DNA of 5,529 bases from JAICNG01 sp035765135 (GTDB taxonomy: Bacteria > Gemmatimonadota > Gemmatimonadetes > Gemmatimonadales > Gemmatimonadaceae), in the NCBI GenBank assembly GCA_035765135.1, contig DASTYE010000308.1, positions 1 to 5,529 of the forward strand. The letters run 5' to 3'. The stretch's first letter is position 1. Each line of letters starts with the position of its first letter. This document shows, in pieces, positions 1 to 5,529 of this stretch. Both the position numbers and the translations under genes were made by a program. The notes beneath the pieces were generated by a model that ran no database searches, was not told the origin of the DNA, and saw nothing but the letters and a program-made list of their open reading frames with translations.

Positions 1-126
1 CCCGATGAGACCGTCCGCATCCAGGTGACGTTTTCCAGTCACCCCGGGCTCTTTCTTTATCACTGCCACATCCTCGAGCACGAGGACATGGGGATGATGC
101 GCAACTTCCGGATCGTTCCCGCCTAA
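1..126 (+). CDS. Multicopper oxidase, C-terminal fragment (5' end outside window)
   Basis: The last 41 codons of a multicopper oxidase, an enzyme that oxidises a substrate at a type 1 copper and reduces O2 to water at a trinuclear copper cluster. These enzymes are usually periplasmic or exported, but no signal region is visible because the 5' end lies outside the window. Residues 21-33 read HCHILEHEDMGMM, the diagnostic fourth copper motif, closely matching the CueO/CotA C-terminus. By family knowledge Cys22, His27 and Met32 are the type 1 copper ligands, and His21 and His23 belong to the trinuclear site. The preceding SSHPGLFLY strand is also typical. The reading frame is open from base 1 and ends at TAA 124-126. 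The stop is only 3 bp from the convergent gene's stop. The substrate (metal, phenol or other) cannot be told from this fragment. Confidence 0.93.
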   Translation, partial: PDETVRIQVTFSSHPGLFLYHCHILEHEDMGMMRNFRIVPA

Positions 127-129
127 CGC

Positions 130-609
130 TCAGCCCGGCGCGCCAGACTGCGCCGACAGCAGCGCGAGGCACTTGGCCGCGAGCGACCCGGTGTCGTATC
201 GCGTCCCGTCCTTCGCTTCCCAGAGGTAGCCTGCGGCGGGGGGCTCGAGGGGACGGAATACGATCTCCTCGACCGTTTTGGCGGCCTTGCGCTTGCCGGA
301 GCCACCGCGCCGGGTCACCGTGCCCTGCCACACAACGACGTGCAGCTCGCCGAGCGGAGCGTCATCTCCGGCTTCGGGGAACCAGGAGACGCTGACGGCG
401 GCCGTTGCGGCCTGCAGTACGCAGCCCGTCGGAGTGCGGTGCTGCTCCACCGGGCCGGGCAGCTGATCGACGCGCTTGAGCACCCGCTCCGGAGCCAGCT
501 CATCGAGGAGTGCCGTGACGGAGCGCTGAACGGCATTTCGCGCCTTCGCCGACGGCGACGTGCTCCACGGTGGCGAGCTGGGCTTGGATGGATCGTTATC
601 GTCTAACAC
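130..609 (-). CDS. Hypothetical protein, 159 aa, family not recognised
   Basis: I do not recognise this protein. It has a GTG start at 607-609 and a TGA stop at 130-132. Upstream of the start the minus strand reads CCCCAGGTATCGC, giving at best a weak AGG ribosome site. The first 25 residues are rich in Ser and Pro and probably disordered. Residues about 26-48 look helical and amphipathic (VQRSVTALLDELAPERVLKR). The middle (about 60-125) alternates hydrophobic residues as in beta strands (AAVSVSWFPEAG, GELHVVVWQGTV) and contains a basic loop RRGGSGKRK. The C-terminal third has FRPLEPPAAGYLWEAKDG and a short helix. There is no signal peptide, membrane segment or cysteine motif. The protein looks cytosolic and alpha/beta. 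It lies 60 bp downstream of the VCBS lipoprotein gene on the same strand, so co-transcription is possible. It is supported as real by its length, by closely abutting the oxidase stop, and by a plausible composition with structured-looking strands. Confidence 0.7.
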   Translation of the reverse strand: MLDDNDPSKPSSPPWSTSPSAKARNAVQRSVTALLDELAPERVLKRVDQLPGPVEQHRTPTGCVLQAATAAVSVSWFPEAGDDAPLGELHVVVWQGTVTRRGGSGKRKAAKTVEEIVFRPLEPPAAGYLWEAKDGTRYDTGSLAAKCLALLSAQSGAPG

Positions 610-669
610 GCGATACCTGGGGATGAAGTCTTCGGATTCAATGTGTTCTCGACGTGGCCATGGCGAGCG

Positions 670-3600
670 TCAATGCTGCGGCGCTGTGGTGCCGGGCCGC
701 GGTTGCGCCGACACGGCCGTCACGGTGTCTCGTGGCCGATGCGCTCGCAAAATCTGGAGACGTTCGTCGTTTCGCGCCACGGCGATCACGCGATCGCCTC
801 CCGCGCGCCGAACCCATTCGAGGTCGCGGACCTGCCCTTCGACCACCAGACCGCTGTCTTCCATGTCCACCGGAGCAAAGCCACCCCGTCCGTCGCCGAG
901 GAGGAGCAGTCCGTAGCTGGCGTCGTACCGGCCGCGCAGCGGCGTCACTCCGTCGAAGTTCCCGCCGATGAGCAGGTCCACCCGCCCGTCTCCATCGACG
1001 TCCTCGGCGATACTCGCGTATACGGGCGCGAACTGCGCTTCGGCGGGAAGACCTCGGAGATCGAACGCGCCGCTGCCCTTGTTGATCGCGACGGAGCTCG
1101 CGAAGACCTGCGCCTCGAGCACCGTCGCCTTCCGCAGCTCGCCGCCAGGAACGATGTCCTCGATGCGGCTATCACCGAACTTCGCGTACGAGTCGAAGCG
1201 GCTTCGCAGCTGCGGCATCGCCCGCAGGAAGTCGTCGCGCCCGAGAACCGGGTAGCTCACGCCGTCCTTGTACACGGTGAGTATCTGCTCGATCGATCCA
1301 TCGCCAAAGAAATCGTGGACGTAGAGCCTGGCCGGTTTCTCTCGTGAGGCGCGGATGTACGAGTTGAGCCCGAGGTTCCCGAGGACGAGATCAGGACGCT
1401 TGTCCCCGTTGAGATCCGCGACCGTGAGCGCATTCCACCACCCGCGGCTCCAGTCGAGCCCGTCGAGCTCCGCTCGCTCGAGAGTTCCGCCTTCCGCATT
1501 CCGGAATCCCGTCACCGGCATCCACTCGCCGACGACGATGAGGTCGAGTCGCCGGTCGCCGTCATAGTCCACCCACGCCGCCGACGTCACCATTCCAACC
1601 GTGGACAGCCCCGGTGCTCGCTGCTGCGTGACGTCGGTGAACCGCCCCGAGCCATCGTTCTCGAGCAAGTGACTGCGCGGTGTCAGGCCATAGCCCCGTG
1701 AAACAACCCGGCTCCCCACGAACAGATCGGCGTCGCCGTCTCCGTCGAAATCACCGGCGGCGACCGTGGATCCATTCTCGAAGATGTCGGGCAGCGCGTT
1801 CGGCGCGCGCCGAAAGTTGCCCTTCCCATCGTTCAGGTAGAGCTTGTCGCGCAACGCCTCCTGCTCGCCCCAGAATTCGTTGCCGGCGGTGACGACGTAC
1901 AGGTCGGCGTGACCATCGCCGTTTGCATCGAAGAAGAGCGCGTCGACGTCCTCATGCACGCTGTCGCCGGCCAGCACGCGCTCGTTGCTCGGGCGAAAGC
2001 GACCGTTCGCCTGCTGCACGAGCAACGCTCCGGGCTGCCATTTGGCGCCGCCGATGTAGAGGTCGTCGAGCCCGTCGCCGTTGACGTCCCCCACGGCGAG
2101 CGCGGGTCCCTCCGTCGAGAGCATATGGGGTATGAGCGGTTCGCGACTGAAATCGACGAACGCATTCTCGCGGTGTCTGAAGTCGATCCCAGTCTCGCTG
2201 GTGATGTCGGCGAACGCGGGTGCCGTGGCCGGACGACGATATTCGTAGCGCCCGCTCGCGTCCTTCTGCCGAAGCGTGACCGCGCGGTCGCCGGCGACGT
2301 TGGTGAGCACCTGGTAGCGCCGGTCGGGCCAAATGACGATCAGCGAATCCACCGACTGCGCTGCGCCGAGGCCGAAGTGAAGCCGCGGCTCGACCGATGA
2401 CTGGAAGCCGCGCGTGGGCATCTGCTCGACCATTTGTCGCGTCGCGCCGTGTCGTGCGATCAGCTTCGCGCCGATGCCGGCTGTGTTTCTGCCATCGCCC
2501 TCGAGGCGCACCGTCAGATAGTGATTCCCGTTGTCGTGCGCACGGCTGCGGTAGATGCCGGCTGGCGCATTGATGTTGTTCATCACCAGGTCCAGCGACC
2601 CGCTGTTGTCGAGGTCGACGTAGACCGCGCCATTCGAAAAGCCCGGCTGCGCCAGTCCCCACGCACTCGCCTGGTTGCTGAAGGTCAGGTCGCCGTTGTT
2701 GCGAAAGGCGAAGTTGGCGAGCGGAACCTGCGGCATGTGTCGAAGCAGCTCGAGGTTCTCCTCGGTGATACGATCGGGGAGCGACGTCGCCAGCGACCGT
2801 TGCACAGCGCCGCTCCCGACGTACGCGATGTAGTCGAGGTCGTTGGGGCGACGGTAGACGCCGTTGGTGATGAACAGGTCCTTGCGACCGTCGTTGTCGA
2901 GATCGGCGAAGAGAGGCGACCAGCTCCAGTCGGTGGCGTGTACGCCCGCGAGATACCCGATCTCGCTGAACCGGCCGCTCCCGCGATTCAGCTGCAGCGT
3001 GTTCCGCGCGAACTGCGGGTGATACCCGGCTTGCCGCTTGAGATCGTAGATCTCGAAGCTCTCGGCGTTCGCTGAGGCCTTGAGAATGTCCTCGCGCGCG
3101 GGGAGCATGTCGAGGACGATGAGATCAGGCCGCAGATCATTGTCGAAGTCGGCGGCGTCCACGCCCATGGAGAATCGGCTCGTGTGGCCCATGGAGCGGG
3201 CGATGGACTCCGTGAATGTGCCGTCGCAGTTGTTGACGTAGAAGAAATCGTTCTCCTGAAAGTCGTTGGTGATGAAGAGGTCGATGCACCCGTCGACGTT
3301 CAGGTCGCTCGCCACGACCCCCAGCCCATAGCCTTCGACGCCGCCGAAAATCCCCGCCTTCTCGCTGACATCGACGAAGCGATTGCCATCGTTCCGAAAG
3401 AGCCTGTCCCCCGCGCGCGGGTGGCGCGGCTCGCGCTGGGGCCGCTGGCTGACCGTGCGCTCGACGTGGAGCGAGTGATTGAGGAGATACATGTCGAGGT
3501 CGCCGTCGGCGTCGTAGTCGAAGAAGGCGGCCTGCGTGGAGTATCCGTTGTGCTCGAGCCCGTATTCTTTCGTTCGATCGGTGAAGGTGCGGTCGCCGTT

Positions 3601-4044
3601 GTTGATGTAGAGGATGTTCCCTCCCTCCATCATCAGGTAGCGGACGGCCGAGACGTAAATGTCGAGCCAGCCGTCGCCGTTGACGTCGGCCATGGTGACG
3701 CCGCTCGACCACCCGTTAGGCCCCGGCACCCCGGCGCGGTCGGTGATGTCCTCGAACCGAAAGCTTCCCTTGTTGAGGTAGAGACGGTCGGGTCCGAGGT
3801 TCGACGTGAAGTACAGATCGGGAAGCCCGTCGTTGTCGATGTCCCCCGCCGCGACGCCGCCACCGTTGTAGTAGTAGAGGTAGTTGAGGATGTTGAACTC
3901 GCGCCGCTCCGGCAGCTCGTTGACGAAGTCGACGCCGGTCGTCTTCGGCTCGAGCAGCTCGAACAGCGGCGGCGCGCTCTCGGCGTTGGTACATGCCGCC
4001 GTCAGCAGCGCGATCAGACCGACGCGCCATGGAACGAAACGCAC
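670..4044 (-). CDS. VCBS/FG-GAP repeat lipoprotein with central ASPIC/UnbV (CRTAC1-like) domain, 1124 aa
   Basis: A large predicted surface or periplasmic lipoprotein whose repeats fold as calcium-binding beta-propeller blades. Its molecular role is not established; relatives are often encoded near SusC/SusD glycan-uptake genes. From the GTG start, residues 1-18 (VRFVPWRVGLIALLTAAC) form a short lipoprotein signal with Cys18 as the lipidated residue. Seven acidic loops follow: DIDNDG 68, DVNGDG 120, DYDADG 176, DLNVDG 247, DFDNDL 299, DLDNDG 381 and DLDNSG 477. An ASPIC/UnbV domain lies at about 507-592 (NHYLTVRLEGDGRNTAGIGA, then FGLGAAQSVDSLIVIWPD). Six more loops come after it: DVNGDG 653, DANGDG 706, DFDGDG 765, DYDGDR 826, DLNGDK 877 and DVDGDG 1015. 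The GTG start is chosen because it puts the lipobox at a normal distance, though no good ribosome site precedes it. The alternative ATG at 4108-4110 adds 22 residues and would overlap the divergent gene by 12 bp. Ends at TGA 670-672. Confidence 0.9.
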   Translation of the reverse strand: MRFVPWRVGLIALLTAACTNAESAPPLFELLEPKTTGVDFVNELPERREFNILNYLYYYNGGGVAAGDIDNDGLPDLYFTSNLGPDRLYLNKGSFRFEDITDRAGVPGPNGWSSGVTMADVNGDGWLDIYVSAVRYLMMEGGNILYINNGDRTFTDRTKEYGLEHNGYSTQAAFFDYDADGDLDMYLLNHSLHVERTVSQRPQREPRHPRAGDRLFRNDGNRFVDVSEKAGIFGGVEGYGLGVVASDLNVDGCIDLFITNDFQENDFFYVNNCDGTFTESIARSMGHTSRFSMGVDAADFDNDLRPDLIVLDMLPAREDILKASANAESFEIYDLKRQAGYHPQFARNTLQLNRGSGRFSEIGYLAGVHATDWSWSPLFADLDNDGRKDLFITNGVYRRPNDLDYIAYVGSGAVQRSLATSLPDRITEENLELLRHMPQVPLANFAFRNNGDLTFSNQASAWGLAQPGFSNGAVYVDLDNSGSLDLVMNNINAPAGIYRSRAHDNGNHYLTVRLEGDGRNTAGIGAKLIARHGATRQMVEQMPTRGFQSSVEPRLHFGLGAAQSVDSLIVIWPDRRYQVLTNVAGDRAVTLRQKDASGRYEYRRPATAPAFADITSETGIDFRHRENAFVDFSREPLIPHMLSTEGPALAVGDVNGDGLDDLYIGGAKWQPGALLVQQANGRFRPSNERVLAGDSVHEDVDALFFDANGDGHADLYVVTAGNEFWGEQEALRDKLYLNDGKGNFRRAPNALPDIFENGSTVAAGDFDGDGDADLFVGSRVVSRGYGLTPRSHLLENDGSGRFTDVTQQRAPGLSTVGMVTSAAWVDYDGDRRLDLIVVGEWMPVTGFRNAEGGTLERAELDGLDWSRGWWNALTVADLNGDKRPDLVLGNLGLNSYIRASREKPARLYVHDFFGDGSIEQILTVYKDGVSYPVLGRDDFLRAMPQLRSRFDSYAKFGDSRIEDIVPGGELRKATVLEAQVFASSVAINKGSGAFDLRGLPAEAQFAPVYASIAEDVDGDGRVDLLIGGNFDGVTPLRGRYDASYGLLLLGDGRGGFAPVDMEDSGLVVEGQVRDLEWVRRAGGDRVIAVARNDERLQILRAHRPRDTVTAVSAQPRPGTTAPQH

Positions 4045-4067
4045 ATCGAAGCGCGGTTTGGATGTGA

Positions 4068-4090
4068 CTCGCTTCCCTGCGCCGAGCGAG
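4068..4090. repeat. Short inverted repeat in the divergent intergenic region
   Basis: CTCGCT at 4068-4073 and AGCGAG at 4085-4090 are perfect 6-bp inverted arms separated by 11 bp. They sit in the 54 bp between the divergent starts of the VCBS lipoprotein gene (4044) and the GxxExxY gene (4099). The position would suit an operator or a 5' hairpin masking the GxxExxY ribosome site, which overlaps the right arm. Arms this short can arise by chance in GC-rich DNA. I see no convincing -35/-10 pair on either strand here. Confidence 0.25.
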
Positions 4091-4091
4091 G
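4088..4091 (+). promoter_or_regulatory. Ribosome binding site of the GxxExxY gene
   Basis: GAGG lies 7 bases upstream of the ATG at 4099-4101, good Shine-Dalgarno spacing. It decides the start: the reading frame stays open far upstream, to before 3184, but that part is only the antisense of the VCBS lipoprotein gene and contains no family homology. Confidence 0.6.
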
Positions 4092-4098
4092 CTGTGCG

Positions 4099-4524
4099 AT
4101 GCCTCGGCATGAGCTCATCGAGGAACGTCTGACCCACTCCGCGATCGGGGCGTTCTTCGACGTGTACAACAAGCTCGGGTTCGGCTTTCTGGAGACGGTC
4201 TACACCATGGCACTCGAGCGCGAGCTCCTCAAGCGAGGGCATCAGGTGGGTCGTGAGGTGTGGGTTCCGGTGACATATGATGGCGAGGAGCTCTGCAGGC
4301 AACGCATCGACATGATCGTCGACAACAAGCTCGTCATAGAATGCAAGGCGAGCCTCGAGCTACCGAAGACTGGCTCGCGTCAATTGTACAACTACCTCCG
4401 CGCAACGAATCTCGATGTGGGACTACTTCTTCACTTTGGGCCGGACCCTCAATTCTATCGGCTTGTTTGTCGTGAAGCCCGCGTGCTTAAGGCCGGCATC
4501 AAGAACGAGGGGCTAATCGGATGA
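4099..4524 (+). CDS. GxxExxY protein, PD-(D/E)XK nuclease superfamily, 141 aa
   Basis: A member of the GxxExxY family (PDDEXK_3), small proteins with the restriction-endonuclease fold whose biological role is unknown. The name motif is G29-F-L-E32-T-V-Y35. The nuclease core is visible as R69-x-D71, then E81-C-K83, then Q95 in RQLYNYL, so all expected catalytic positions are present and the protein could be an active nuclease. GLLLHFG (108-114) followed by QFYRLV is the usual family C-terminal strand. The final roughly 18 residues (CREARVLKAGIKNEGLIG) go beyond the family core and are partly encoded by the left arm of the palindrome at 4497-4691. The gene runs against both neighbours. Four lines of its sequence (4261-4500) give about 55% GC, against about 67-73% in sampled lines of the flanking genes, which suggests transfer. 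Start at ATG with GAGG 7 bp upstream; stop TGA 4522-4524. Confidence 0.92.
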   Translation: MPRHELIEERLTHSAIGAFFDVYNKLGFGFLETVYTMALERELLKRGHQVGREVWVPVTYDGEELCRQRIDMIVDNKLVIECKASLELPKTGSRQLYNYLRATNLDVGLLLHFGPDPQFYRLVCREARVLKAGIKNEGLIG

Positions 4525-4691
4525 GGCGGATTGGGCGGAAGAGGCCGGATTTGCTCCTGGTGGATTGAACCCTCCTTGGCGCGACAAAAAGAGCTGCTTT
4601 GGACCTGCGCGCGGAGGGTCCAATGCCGTAGGAGCGATCCGCAGCTATCCGCCCACTCCGCCTCATCCGATTGGCCCCTGGGTTCTTGATG
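4497..4691. repeat. Long imperfect palindrome (about 195 bp) spanning the 3' end of the GxxExxY gene
   Basis: The sequence from 4497 rightward matches the reverse complement of the sequence from 4691 leftward over nearly the full length. Outer segment: CATCAAGAAC 4497-4506 pairs perfectly with 4682-4691. Core: 4509-4539 against 4648-4678 matches at 29 of 31 positions, including a perfect 16-mer, AATCGGATGAGGCGGA at 4515-4530. The pairing continues inward with small gaps through CGGAT..GCTCCT (about 4546-4556 with 4630-4642) and ACCCTCC 4569-4575 with GGAGGGT 4613-4619. It closes with GCGCG 4579-4583 and CGCGC 4608-4612, leaving a loop of about 24 bases. An RNA from either strand would form a very long hairpin. 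It lies between two convergent genes and so could end transcription from both sides, but it is several times longer than an ordinary terminator and has no U-tract after the stem. It covers nearly all of the 203-bp gap before the GH97 stop. Confidence 0.88.
4521..4549 (+). repeat. Degenerate 9-10 bp tandem units inside the palindrome's left arm
   Basis: ATGAGGCGGA, TTGGGCGGA and AGAGGCCGGA follow one another as three diverged copies of a purine-rich unit ending in CGGA. The right arm (about 4636-4670) shows the complementary series of ATCCG/TCCG units at similar spacing. The copies are few and imperfect, so this is a pattern read by eye, not a proven tandem array. Confidence 0.45.
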
Positions 4692-4727
4692 CAAGCCTAA
4701 CGTTCAGGACCCCCGCGCGATGCCAGA

Positions 4728-5529
4728 TCACCGCGCCGGCCGCAGACGGATCGCCTGCCCGCCACCCGGCGCCAGCACCACGCGGAGTGACGACGCCGAC
4801 GTCACGGCACGCCGCGAGATCGCGACCGGCAGCGGATTCGTCAACCAGTGCGCGTTAGGCCCGTCGGCGTACACCTCGGCGACGTAGCTCCGGCCGCGCG
4901 GCAGGAATGACAGCGGCACCGTGAACGTTCGCGCCTCCTCGTCGGTGATCGCCCCAATGAACCATTCCGGACTGTTGCGCGCCTTTCGCGCCACGACCAC
5001 GAAGTCCCCGATACGGCCATCGATCACTCGCGTCGTGTCCCAGTCCACCGCCACATCGCGGATGAACTGGAACGCTGGCTTGCGCTCGTAGTTCTCGGGA
5101 AGGTCGGCCGCCATGTGCAGTGGCGAGTACAGCACCACGTAGAGCGCGAGCTGCTTCGCCAGTGTCGTGCGAATGCGCGGCTCCTCCGGACGCCGTGGGC
5201 GTCCTGTTCCGCGCTCGATCAGAATGTCGAACACGCCCGGCGTGAAATCCATCGGACCGGCGAGCAGGCGCGTGAAGAACAGGATTGTCTCGTGCTCGGG
5301 CGGATTGCCCCCCTCGCCACCCCAGGCGTTGTACTCCTGTCCGCGAGCGCCCTCGCGTGTCATCATGTTCGGCCACGTGCGGCGCTCACCGGTGTCGTGA
5401 ATCGGCTCGTGCACGTCGAGCATGATCCCGTATTTCGCCGCCGTCTCGATCACCTTGCGATGGTGCCGCACCGCGACCTGGGAATAGTGCGAGTGACCGC
5501 CGCCCATCGTGTCGGTGACGTAGCCTGAC
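4728..5529 (-). CDS. Glycoside hydrolase family 97, C-terminal part (5' end outside window)
   Basis: The last 266 residues of a GH97 enzyme, a calcium-dependent exo-acting glycosidase (full length usually about 650-740 aa), normally periplasmic and active on alpha-glucosides or alpha-galactosides. The frame is open to the right edge, so the start is missing. The end of the (beta/alpha)8 domain contains LDVHEPIHDTGERRTWPNMM then TREGARGQEYNAW. Glu codons at 5406-5408 (HEP), 5352-5354 (REG) and 5334-5336 (QEY) are spaced 18 and 6 residues apart, exactly as SusB Glu508, Glu526 and Glu532 (base/calcium, calcium, and general acid). LLAGPMDFTPGVFD is a further family signature. About the last 105 residues, from VDWDTTRVIDG through EVYADGPNAHWLTNP to APGGGQAIRL, form the C-terminal beta domain. 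The Glu in HEP, where retaining GH97 members have Gly, points to the inverting alpha-glucosidase group. The Glu439 equivalent lies outside the window. Stop TGA 4728-4730. Confidence 0.94.
   Translation of the reverse strand, partial: SGYVTDTMGGGHSHYSQVAVRHHRKVIETAAKYGIMLDVHEPIHDTGERRTWPNMMTREGARGQEYNAWGGEGGNPPEHETILFFTRLLAGPMDFTPGVFDILIERGTGRPRRPEEPRIRTTLAKQLALYVVLYSPLHMAADLPENYERKPAFQFIRDVAVDWDTTRVIDGRIGDFVVVARKARNSPEWFIGAITDEEARTFTVPLSFLPRGRSYVAEVYADGPNAHWLTNPLPVAISRRAVTSASSLRVVLAPGGGQAIRLRPAR

Noticed and set aside
137..144. GGCGCGCC perfect 8-bp palindrome near the convergent stops, as a possible terminator.
   Set aside because: There is no loop and no U-tract, and such 8-mers are common in GC-rich DNA.
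643..1347. Plus-strand open frame of 234 codons.
   Set aside because: It lies wholly antisense to the C-terminal VCBS repeats, which have clear motifs on the minus strand.
670..4044. Repeated GTCGCCGTTG/GTCGTTGTCG-like segments as a DNA repeat or CRISPR-like array.
   Set aside because: They are the codons for the recurring acidic loops (DxNGDG and DxDNDG) of the VCBS protein, irregularly spaced and diverged.
3184..4098. In-frame open extension of about 305 codons upstream of the GxxExxY start on the plus strand.
   Set aside because: It is the antisense of the VCBS lipoprotein gene, kept open by GC-rich codon bias. The Val/Asp-rich pattern mirrors the repeated acidic loops, and GxxExxY homology begins only at the ATG at 4099.
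4045..4302. N-terminal extension of the VCBS lipoprotein frame to an ATG at 4300-4302.
   Set aside because: The added 86 residues lie antisense to the GxxExxY gene and would bury the lipoprotein signal far inside the protein.
4497..4691. Reading the palindrome as an ordinary bidirectional rho-independent terminator.
   Set aside because: The stem is far too long, the pairing includes coding sequence, and no T-run follows either arm. It may still stop transcription, but that does not explain its size.
4455..4694. Minus-strand 79-codon open frame across the palindrome.
   Set aside because: Its Pro/His-rich translation (PLPPNPPHP) is just the periodic repeat read in reverse, and it runs into the antisense of the GxxExxY gene.

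Overview
The window is GC-rich, non-rRNA bacterial DNA (roughly 65-72% GC in its long genes by hand count). It looks like a piece of a chromosome from an environmental polysaccharide-degrading bacterium. A large ASPIC/UnbV-type VCBS (FG-GAP) lipoprotein, a GH97 glycosidase and a GxxExxY nuclease-fold protein together suggest Gemmatimonadota, Acidobacteriota or a similar soil lineage. This placement is inferred from gene content, since there is no phylogenetic marker in the window.

Layout, left to right. (1) Positions 1-126 (+): the last 41 codons of a multicopper oxidase, carrying the complete C-terminal copper motif. (2) Positions 130-609 (-): an unrecognised 159-residue protein, convergent with the oxidase and only 3 bp from it. 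(3) Positions 670-4044 (-): a 1124-residue predicted lipoprotein with 13 acidic, calcium-binding-type loops of FG-GAP/VCBS repeats around a central ASPIC/UnbV domain. It fills about 60% of the window. (4) Positions 4099-4524 (+): a GxxExxY-family protein with a PD-(D/E)XK nuclease fold, on the opposite strand and of visibly lower GC (about 55%). (5) Positions 4497-4691: a long imperfect palindrome of about 195 bp that includes the last codons and stop of the GxxExxY gene. (6) Positions 4728-5529 (-): the C-terminal 266 residues of a GH97 glycosidase, running off the right edge.

How the parts relate. The GH97 gene and the VCBS lipoprotein gene point the same way and probably belong to one carbohydrate-use neighbourhood: GH97 enzymes hydrolyse alpha-glucosides or alpha-galactosides, and large VCBS lipoproteins of this type are often found near SusC/SusD-type uptake genes. 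The GxxExxY gene plus palindrome lies between them in the opposite direction and differs in composition. It looks like a small inserted module. This gene-plus-palindrome unit is the most interesting part of the window. The oxidase and the 159-residue protein at the left end have no evident functional link to the rest.
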